A stretch of 5,194 nt of DNA from Spirochaetota bacterium (GTDB lineage Bacteria; Spirochaetota; Spirochaetia; Treponematales; Treponemataceae): assembly GCA_022704725.1 (NCBI GenBank), contig JAKJFV010000139.1, forward strand, positions 1 through 5,194. The letters run 5' to 3'. Each line of letters starts with the position of its first letter. Position 1 is the first letter of the stretch. The position numbers and the translations under genes were made by a program. Below, one piece after another: positions 1 to 5,194 of this stretch. Below the pieces are notes generated by a model. The model made no database searches. It was not told where the DNA came from and saw only the letters and a list, made by a program, of their open reading frames with translations.

Positions 1-808
1 AGCTCTTTCGCTTGCAGCGGAAATACAGACCTTTTTAGACAGAAAGGGTATTTCTGCTTCTCTTATTCAATTTTCCGGTCAAAGTACGGTGAATGAAAGC
101 TGTTTTTCCACCTGCGATTTTGCTGTAAGCCTGGGCGGGGACGGGACGGTACTGTTTACTGCCCGTTTTTGTGCTTCCAGGCGTATTCCTATTTTCCCTG
201 TAAATCTCGGGGAATTCGGTTTTATAGCCGGTATTCAAAGAAATGCCTGGAAAGAAAGTTTGTCCCGTTTTATAGATTCCGGTTCTGTTCCTATTGAGCG
301 CAATATGCTTCGTGTCGAACTTATACGGAACAAAGAAATGATTTTTTCACAAACAGCATTGAATGATGCAGTAATATCTGCTTACGGGGCTGCGCGTATT
401 GTTATGCTCGATGTAGCTTCAAGCGGAGTTTCGTTTGGTAAATTCAAGGCCGACGGTATTATTGTAGCAACTGCAACCGGTTCTACGGCCTATTCTGCTG
501 CTGCAGGAGGCCCCATAGTGGATCCGGAACTCGATGCTCTTATACTAAGTCCCGTTTGTCCGTTTTCGCTGTCCAACAGACCCTTGGTTCTTCCGTCCAC
601 AGCAGAGCTGTCGGTTACAGTACTTCCTTCGCGGGGCACCGAAGTTATGCTTACGTGCGACGGTCAGGTTACACAAAATGCCCTTGTCGGTGATGTCATA
701 CGGATACGCAAGGCAAAAGAAACAGCTTTACTCATAGGCTGTGATTCCGATGTTTTTTATGCTGCATTACGATCTAAACTGAACTGGTCCGGAGGTCCCC
801 TTGCTTGA
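1..808 (+). CDS. nadK: NAD kinase (ATP-NAD kinase), 5'-truncated by window edge
   Basis: Phosphorylates NAD to NADP in the cytoplasm, supplying the cell's NADP(H) pool. The reading frame is open from base 2, so the gene begins upstream of the window. The GTG at base 89 is an internal Val codon, because the residues before it (an Ala-Leu-Ser-Leu-Ala-Ala-Glu-Ile helix and a beta strand) fit the usual N-terminal Rossmann-like half. About 268 codons are visible, and some 10 to 20 are probably missing. Family motifs seen in order are the catalytic GGDGT (134-148), an NLGEFGF segment just after it, LNDAV with the nucleotide-binding Asn-Asp pair (359-373), the TGSTAY loop (476-493), and SNRPLVLP (572-595). 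The C-terminus ends in the typical LRSKLNW pattern, so that end is complete. The last 8 bases overlap the start of recN, the same gene pairing as in E. coli. No motif residue appears to be lost. Confidence 0.95.
   Translation, partial: ALSLAAEIQTFLDRKGISASLIQFSGQSTVNESCFSTCDFAVSLGGDGTVLFTARFCASRRIPIFPVNLGEFGFIAGIQRNAWKESLSRFIDSGSVPIERNMLRVELIRNKEMIFSQTALNDAVISAYGAARIVMLDVASSGVSFGKFKADGIIVATATGSTAYSAAAGGPIVDPELDALILSPVCPFSLSNRPLVLPSTAELSVTVLPSRGTEVMLTCDGQVTQNALVGDVIRIRKAKETALLIGCDSDVFYAALRSKLNWSGGPLA
791..796 (+). promoter_or_regulatory. Strong ribosome binding site for recN inside nadK
   Basis: A GGAGGT Shine-Dalgarno sequence lies within the last codons of nadK, 4 bases before the TTG at 801. 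It decides the recN start: no ATG or GTG fits the conserved RecN N-terminus, and the strong SD makes up for the weak TTG codon. Together with the 8-base overlap with the nadK stop, it suggests translational coupling (inference). Confidence 0.8.
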
Positions 809-2498
809 GGATATAAGCATTAAAGATTTTGCACTCATTAATTCGGCAGTACTGGAATTTACTCAGGGTTTTACTGTTTTAAGCGGCGAAACTGGAGCAG
901 GAAAATCTATTCTAATTGGTGCTATTTCTTTTTTACTCGGCGGAAAGGCGGGCACAGAGGTAATTCGTGACGGATGTCAGGAAGCCCGGGTTTCGGGAAC
1001 ATTGTTTATTTCTCCCTCATATAAAAATGCCCTATCCTGGCTCTCTGATCATGGTGTTCACACTGATGACGGGCGTATACTGCTGCGGAGAATAATTAGA
1101 GAAGGCGGCAAATCGGCATCATGGATTCAGGATGTTCCGGTTACAAAGAGTGAACTTTCAGATTTTACCTCTTTTTTTGTTGATATTCACGGGCAGCATG
1201 AACATCAGTCTCTTATGAAGGTGAGTGAACACCGCAGATTTTTAGATGCCTATGCAGGCCTCACAAGCGACGTTGATGAATTTACCGTTTTGTACAATGA
1301 ACTAGTCGAAAAGCGGGAGATTATGGCCCGCATGAATACTTCAGATGCAAATCGAAAACGCGAAATTGAAATGCTTGAATTTGCCGTTGAGGAAATAAAA
1401 AGCTCCCGGCTCAAAAAAAATGAGGATGAAGAGCTGGAACACGAAGAGGCCCGTCTTTCTCAATATGAAAAACTAAGTGAAGATGTTGAAACTATAAGTT
1501 CTATGCTTTCATCTCCCGACTCTTCCATTGTGAGCATGTTAAAAAAACTCCGCTCTGTTTCCGAGCACGCAGTAAGTTTGGATAAATCTCTTGAGACTTT
1601 ATCAAATAGAATTGAAAATGCATTTTATGAACTTTCAGATATTTCTGATGAAATTCGATCCTACAAGATGTCTCTTATCTATGATCCGTCCCGGCTTGAA
1701 GAGGTTCAGGAGCGTTTAGCTCTCATTTTTAAGCTCAAAAAAAAGTATGCTGATAATCAAAACGCTCCTGTTTCCCAGGTTCTTGAGTATTTTGAAAAAG
1801 CCCAACAGCAGCTGGTAGAGCTTTCCGGGTGGGAATCAAACAAGACCGGTCTCATTAAGGAAATACAGGAGCGCGAACGATCTCTCTTGCTTCGAGCGCA
1901 GAAAATTTCTGCACACCGGAAAAATGCCGCATTAAAGATGGCAGAAGGTGTCGAAAAAATAATATCTGAATTAGGCATGAAGGGAACAAAATTTACTGTA
2001 TCTATTACAGAAAAGGAAAGCAGCGACATAATTCAAAAATGCGGTCCTTACGGTATGGATAATATAGAATTTTTAATCAGCGCAAATGAGGGATCCTCCC
2101 TGCGTCCTTTAGCAAAGATAGCCTCGGGGGGTGAAATTTCCCGTCTTATGCTTGCTCTAAAAACAATTTTAGCCTCGACTGATGACGTAAATACTTTAAT
2201 ATTTGACGAGATCGACACCGGAATCGGAGGTGAAGTGTCGGTATCAGTTGGAAAACATTTAAAAAATCTGTCAAAAAACAAGCAAATTTTGTGCATAACA
2301 CATCTAGCGAGCATTGCAGTTTATGCCGATACTCAAATAAGGATAGAAAAAGAAAGTATTGAAGGTAAAACCTTTACCCGCGTTAAGCCGGTTACAGGGC
2401 TTGAGAGGGAAGAGGAAATTGCCAGAATGCTCTCGGGCGATGCGGTCAGCGAAGCATCGATGATTCATGCCCGTTCTTTATTATCTTCCTGCAAGTGA
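801..2498 (+). CDS. recN: DNA repair protein RecN (SMC-like ATPase)
   Basis: RecN is an SMC-family ATPase recruited to double-strand breaks, where it helps hold DNA ends or sister duplexes together for RecA-dependent recombination. The 565-residue product matches the usual 550 to 570. The start is TTG at 801, giving the family's typical N-terminus (Leu-x-x-Ile-x-Ile-x-Asp-Phe-Ala-Leu-Ile). Visible motifs are Walker A GETGAGKS at residues 29-36, the RecN-typical DIHGQHEHQ at 128-136 (Q-loop area), a charged helical region of about residues 150-380 that would form the short coiled coil, the ABC signature SGGE at 442-445, Walker B ending in Asp469-Glu470 followed by IDTGIGG, and the switch His501 in ITHLASIA. 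All ATPase residues are present, so it should be functional. The gene overlaps nadK by 8 bases and is followed after 20 bases by the next gene. I see no LexA-type operator, and the start is buried in nadK, so expression is probably from an upstream operon promoter. Confidence 0.97.
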   Translation: MLEDISIKDFALINSAVLEFTQGFTVLSGETGAGKSILIGAISFLLGGKAGTEVIRDGCQEARVSGTLFISPSYKNALSWLSDHGVHTDDGRILLRRIIREGGKSASWIQDVPVTKSELSDFTSFFVDIHGQHEHQSLMKVSEHRRFLDAYAGLTSDVDEFTVLYNELVEKREIMARMNTSDANRKREIEMLEFAVEEIKSSRLKKNEDEELEHEEARLSQYEKLSEDVETISSMLSSPDSSIVSMLKKLRSVSEHAVSLDKSLETLSNRIENAFYELSDISDEIRSYKMSLIYDPSRLEEVQERLALIFKLKKKYADNQNAPVSQVLEYFEKAQQQLVELSGWESNKTGLIKEIQERERSLLLRAQKISAHRKNAALKMAEGVEKIISELGMKGTKFTVSITEKESSDIIQKCGPYGMDNIEFLISANEGSSLRPLAKIASGGEISRLMLALKTILASTDDVNTLIFDEIDTGIGGEVSVSVGKHLKNLSKNKQILCITHLASIAVYADTQIRIEKESIEGKTFTRVKPVTGLEREEEIARMLSGDAVSEASMIHARSLLSSCK

Positions 2499-2518
2499 GA
2501 TAAGGGGGAAACTGATCT

Positions 2519-3322
2519 ATGGCAAAAATAGCAGTTGAAAGCAGAGAACTTTTTAATTCAAAGATTAAGCCTTATAAGGACCTGGTACAAAAGTCTTTTG
2601 ACAAGGAAAAAAGTATTCTCGATCTTATTGTTAAAGATACCTCCGGAATTGCCTACAAAAAGCTTCTCCTTACAGAAGAAATGATGTATGTTACAACACT
2701 CCAGCTCATAATTAATAACCTTTCTGTTGAAATACTTGGTACGAAAAATACTGATGCTCTTAATGAAGGCCGAAAAGCCTTGTATAAGGCAATCATTTAT
2801 CTTGAGGAAATTGTTACAAACCAGATAGATGTTCCCTTTTCAGAATATGAGGCGAAGGTTGCAGAAATTAGCAATACTCCCCTTGAAAAAAGATATTTTA
2901 TTGTTCGAAAACTTGGTCTTGCAATAAGGTTAATTCTTGATGCCTACGGCGATAATACAAAGTGGAAGTGGTCTTTTGTTGAACTTCAGGGGCGGTTTAC
3001 CACTGTTGCAAAGAATTTGGTAGATTTAAAAAGTGCAATAAAAGATTATTTTGATCCGCGTGCTCCCGATTATGATAACACCGTATACTATATACGTCTT
3101 ATTAAAAAACTGCTGTCTGAATCTGCAGACGGGTACCGTGAGCGCTACGAGCTTTCTACAAGACGCATAGACGACATGAGGCTCGCTATAAATTATCTAT
3201 TAGCACTTCGCAGAATAACCATGCTTCTCAATGAAAAGGATGAGGCCGAGGAAATAAAGAAAAAGGCTCTTGTGTGGAAAGATAAGATGGATTCCGATCA
3301 GAAAAAAGGCGTAAGTAAATAA
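2519..3322 (+). CDS. Uncharacterised helical protein, 267 aa
   Basis: I do not recognise a named family. The ATG at 2519 follows an AAGGGGGA ribosome binding site at 2502-2509, and the gene starts 20 bases after recN, so it is probably co-transcribed. The product has no signal peptide and no convincing membrane helix, so it is likely cytoplasmic. It is rich in Lys, Glu, Leu and Ile with few Gly or Pro, suggesting an all-alpha fold of several long amphipathic helices. It contains neither Cys nor His, so a Cys/His metal site or thiol chemistry is unlikely. Landmarks are a WKWSF patch at residues 149-153 and a Pro-containing loop, FDPRAPDYDN, at 178-187. The tail (about 238-267) is highly charged and Lys-rich. 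Codon usage looks like that of its neighbours, so there is no sign of recent transfer. It may be a structural or adaptor protein, but nothing here proves a role. It is a convincing gene by length, RBS and context. Confidence 0.85.
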   Translation: MAKIAVESRELFNSKIKPYKDLVQKSFDKEKSILDLIVKDTSGIAYKKLLLTEEMMYVTTLQLIINNLSVEILGTKNTDALNEGRKALYKAIIYLEEIVTNQIDVPFSEYEAKVAEISNTPLEKRYFIVRKLGLAIRLILDAYGDNTKWKWSFVELQGRFTTVAKNLVDLKSAIKDYFDPRAPDYDNTVYYIRLIKKLLSESADGYRERYELSTRRIDDMRLAINYLLALRRITMLLNEKDEAEEIKKKALVWKDKMDSDQKKGVSK

Positions 3323-3359
3323 CTATACCTATACGTTTTAAGGCAAAAGGAGCTGCCGT
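3323..3359 (+). other. Short intergenic gap with RBS of the lipoprotein gene
   Basis: This is the longest gap in the window at 37 bases. It contains AAAAGGAG (3345-3352), 7 bases before the ATG at 3360. I see no inverted repeat followed by a T-run, hence no intrinsic terminator. A TATACC-like hexamer is present but has no convincing -35 partner. Confidence 0.6.
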
Positions 3360-3416
3360 ATGAAGCATAAAATAGTTTTGATCAGTATATGTTGTATACT
3401 TTTGTTGAGCTCCTGT
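3360..3416 (+). other. Lipoprotein signal peptide with lipobox Cys19
   Basis: Residues 1-18 form a type II signal peptide: a short basic start (Lys2, Lys4), a hydrophobic stretch of Ile, Val and Leu, and the lipobox Leu-Ser-Ser before Cys19 (codon 3414-3416). After cleavage by signal peptidase II the mature protein begins with lipidated Cys, then a polar linker of about 18 residues before the folded domain. Confidence 0.88.
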
Positions 3417-4475
3417 TCGAAAAATGAAACAGCTAAAGACGATGCACTCATAGAAAAAACGAAGCCCCGCGCCCTGTTGATTACCGATGCAAGCGGCATT
3501 GGCGACCGCTCCTTTAATGCAGCTGCCTTTTCAGGATTAATGACGTATTATGACGATACTGCCGGAGAGCAAAGGTACAGGGGTAAATTTTATGACGTAT
3601 TTGAATGTTCAACAAATGAAGCTGCAGAAATCCTTATTCAGCAGGCTGTAATAACAAAAAATTATCAGCTCATAATTGCGCCGGGGCATTCTTTTGCAGA
3701 TGCGCTTTTTTTCTCTGCAAAAAAGTATCCTCAACAGAAATTTATGATTGTAGATACTTCACAAAACTTTTCACCAAATGTAATCGAGTTTACTTATTCA
3801 GAAGAACAGGGTTCTTTTTTAGTTGGAGCTGCCGCTGCACTCCAGTCAAAATTTGACAAACGAGAAAATCCGTCATTCGGCTTTATTGGTGGTGAAAAAT
3901 CGCTTGTTATTACAAAATTTCAGCTTGGTTATATTCAGGGCGTCAGATCAATACTGCCGGATGCTGTCATACATGAGTATTATACAGAGGCATGGGACAG
4001 AATTGATCTTGCAGAAGAAAAAAGCCGTGAATGGTATTCACAGGGAATGTATGCTGTTTTCTCTGCTGCAGGGGCATCAAGTTTAGGCACAATTAATGAA
4101 GCAAAAAAATTCCGTCAAAGAGGATATAATGTTTGGGCTCTTGGTGTTGATTCTGATCAGTACACATACGGTTTATATGCACCGGACAGATCTGCTGTTC
4201 TAACCTCTATGATTAAAGATGTTGGAAGGGCCGTTGTATACTCTCTCCGGATGATGGAAGCCGGCAACTTTGTTAACGGCTCTATTATGTTTGATTTAGC
4301 TGCAGAAGGGGTGTCGTATACAAGGACTAACAGCGAACTTCTGCCGGAGGTTGCAGCATCAATAGAGAAATTAAAAAACGCAATTCTTGACGGCAAACTT
4401 ATTGTGTACGCAAATTATAGAGATGCACAAAAAGCAGGTCTTGTTAAGGACCTGAAATATGCGGTATATGAATAA
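3360..4475 (+). CDS. BMP/PnrA-family substrate-binding lipoprotein, probable purine-nucleoside receptor
   Basis: An exported lipoprotein that should bind a small ligand outside the inner membrane and pass it to an ABC-type permease. The 371-residue product starts at ATG 3360 with a good SD. It has a lipoprotein signal peptide: Lys at 2 and 4, a hydrophobic core, and lipobox LSSC with the lipidated residue Cys19. The rest follows the BMP (basic membrane protein) family, which includes T. pallidum PnrA/TmpC and Borrelia BmpD. It shows LLITDASGIGDRSFN (39-53), an APGHSFADA segment, an EEQGSFLVGAAAAL segment, VFSAAG, and ALGVDSDQ. From memory of PnrA, the residues that hold the purine nucleoside (an Asp, two Phe that sandwich the base, and a second Asp) would correspond here to Asp43, Phe52, Phe234 and Asp264, all present. 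Riboflavin-binding RfuA shares this fold, so the ligand is not certain. No permease or ATPase gene is next to it; an HD-domain gene follows after 18 bases. Confidence 0.92.
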   Translation: MKHKIVLISICCILLLSSCSKNETAKDDALIEKTKPRALLITDASGIGDRSFNAAAFSGLMTYYDDTAGEQRYRGKFYDVFECSTNEAAEILIQQAVITKNYQLIIAPGHSFADALFFSAKKYPQQKFMIVDTSQNFSPNVIEFTYSEEQGSFLVGAAAALQSKFDKRENPSFGFIGGEKSLVITKFQLGYIQGVRSILPDAVIHEYYTEAWDRIDLAEEKSREWYSQGMYAVFSAAGASSLGTINEAKKFRQRGYNVWALGVDSDQYTYGLYAPDRSAVLTSMIKDVGRAVVYSLRMMEAGNFVNGSIMFDLAAEGVSYTRTNSELLPEVAASIEKLKNAILDGKLIVYANYRDAQKAGLVKDLKYAVYE

Positions 4476-4493
4476 TTTTTTATAAGGATAATT

Positions 4494-5194
4494 ATGGTAA
4501 CAAGTACTTTAGCATTAAAAATATTTGAGGCATTTTCAATAGAACGCTGGAACGATTTAGTACGGCCTTTCGACTTAACAGAGATGGACAAATCTGCAGA
4601 AAAGGTTGTTCTTGCCTACATCATCGGTAAATATGAGGAAGCAGGCGGTAAAACGATTGACTGGGATTGGATCATCTATGCATCGTTGTTCGAACTGCTT
4701 AGAAAAATTGCCTTATGCGACATTAAGTCTCCTGTACAGCGCATGATTAAAAATGAGTACCCCTCGGAGTATAAAAAACTCAATGAATGGGTAATTTCAC
4801 AGTATGACGGTATAATTGAGGATGATGATCTCAAAACGCGTTTTAAAACCTATATACTGGATGCTTCAACTGATGAAGATACCGTATCTAAAAGAGTATT
4901 CCGTGCGGCCCATAAATATTCAGCGATGCGCGAGTTTGAAATGATCAGTCTTGTAAATGAATCATTTAGATTACGTAAAATACAGGAAGATCTGCTGCAG
5001 GATATTGAAAGTTATCTTGACCTTCGCGGTCTTCAGCTTCTTATGACAAAACAAAAGCCGTATAAGTTTTTAATGATCATAGAGCAGCTTCGGTTTCAAA
5101 CCAGATGGAATCAGACTCCCCGGGTGCCGAAAACTTCAGTTCTTGGACATTCGTTATTCGTTGCCCTTGTAACACTGCTTCTGTGCCGTCAAAG
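4494..5194 (+). CDS. Tandem HD-superfamily (YfbR-like 5'-nucleotidase type) protein, 3'-truncated by window edge
   Basis: The frame opens at ATG 4494, 5 bases after an AAGGA site (4484-4488), and runs off the right edge with 233 codons visible. From about residue 190 it resembles the start of YfbR, an HD-domain phosphohydrolase that removes phosphate from 5'-deoxynucleotides. It has Arg204-Trp205, then after the family's 14-residue spacing His219 in GHSLFVAL, which would be the first metal ligand. The rest of that domain lies outside the window. Residues 1 to about 170 also seem to be a YfbR-type domain: Arg18-Trp19, the equivalent of the first ligand at Lys33, a helix with Glu67-Leu68 where His-Asp is expected, Asp76-Ile-Lys-Ser-Pro-Val like the YfbR GDLPTPV segment, and an Ala-Ala-His140-Lys helix where the last Asp ligand is expected. 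The N-terminal copy would therefore be catalytically dead. It lies 18 bases after the lipoprotein gene, so they are probably co-transcribed. The HD assignment is fairly firm; the substrate is inference. Confidence 0.82.
   Translation, partial: MVTSTLALKIFEAFSIERWNDLVRPFDLTEMDKSAEKVVLAYIIGKYEEAGGKTIDWDWIIYASLFELLRKIALCDIKSPVQRMIKNEYPSEYKKLNEWVISQYDGIIEDDDLKTRFKTYILDASTDEDTVSKRVFRAAHKYSAMREFEMISLVNESFRLRKIQEDLLQDIESYLDLRGLQLLMTKQKPYKFLMIIEQLRFQTRWNQTPRVPKTSVLGHSLFVALVTLLLCRQ
4545..4967 (+). other. Probable degenerate N-terminal HD domain (metal ligands lost)
   Basis: Residues 18 to about 158 align by eye with E. coli YfbR over its whole conserved core without large gaps. The Arg-Trp pair, the Asp before the Pro-Val turn, and the late Ala-x-Lys-Tyr-Ser-Ala helix are kept. 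The four expected metal ligands are instead Lys33, Glu67, Leu68 and His140, and the position of the catalytic Glu is Lys71. The alignment was made from a remembered YfbR sequence. Confidence 0.55.

Noticed and set aside
89..808. GTG at 89 as the start of NAD kinase
   Set aside because: The frame is open to the window edge and the upstream residues match the expected N-terminal part of NAD kinase, so 89 is internal.
1757..2314. Minus-strand open frames inside recN
   Set aside because: They lie antisense to conserved RecN ATPase regions, have no plausible RBS or domain, and are Ser/Phe/Cys-rich as expected for antisense frames.
2481..2503. Possible hairpin TTATC...GATAA at the recN end, near the next RBS
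   Set aside because: Only five AT-rich pairs with a 13-base loop and no T-run; too weak for a terminator or RNA switch.
3323..3345. TATA-like hexamers that could be a promoter for the lipoprotein gene
   Set aside because: No credible -35 element at the right spacing; AT-rich sequence makes chance matches common.
3823..4086. 87-codon open frame within the lipoprotein gene
   Set aside because: It is an out-of-frame shadow of a clearly conserved coding sequence with no RBS or recognisable domain.

Overview
The window looks like a chromosomal segment of a spirochaete, most likely a Treponema species. The reasons are the Treponema-style BMP/PnrA-family lipoprotein, moderately low GC, AT-rich wobble positions, and tightly packed co-directional genes. 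The genus assignment is an inference from protein style; no rRNA or other marker is present.

All five genes lie on the + strand with short gaps or an overlap, and I see no terminator between them, so the segment reads as one operon-like run. In order: (1) the 3' nine-tenths of an NAD kinase gene (nadK), cut by the left edge; (2) recN, a complete SMC-like DNA-repair ATPase that starts at a TTG codon overlapping the nadK stop; (3) a 267-residue, probably all-helical soluble protein of unknown function with no Cys or His; (4) a complete secreted lipoprotein of the BMP/PnrA substrate-binding family, probably a purine-nucleoside receptor; (5) the 5' part (233 codons) of an HD-superfamily protein resembling the 5'-deoxynucleotidase YfbR, cut by the right edge.

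The first two genes form a known pairing: nadK and recN are also neighbours in E. coli. Genes 3 to 5 are less ordinary. The most interesting signal is in gene 5. Its first ~170 residues seem to be a full YfbR-type HD domain in which every metal ligand has been replaced. A second YfbR-type domain then begins and keeps its first ligand histidine. This suggests a tandem HD protein made of a pseudo-enzyme domain plus an apparently active one. Next to a nucleoside-type lipoprotein it may point to a nucleoside/nucleotide salvage function, but that link is inference.

There is no gene-free stretch above about 40 bases. I found no tRNA, rRNA, mobile element, CRISPR array or convincing terminator.
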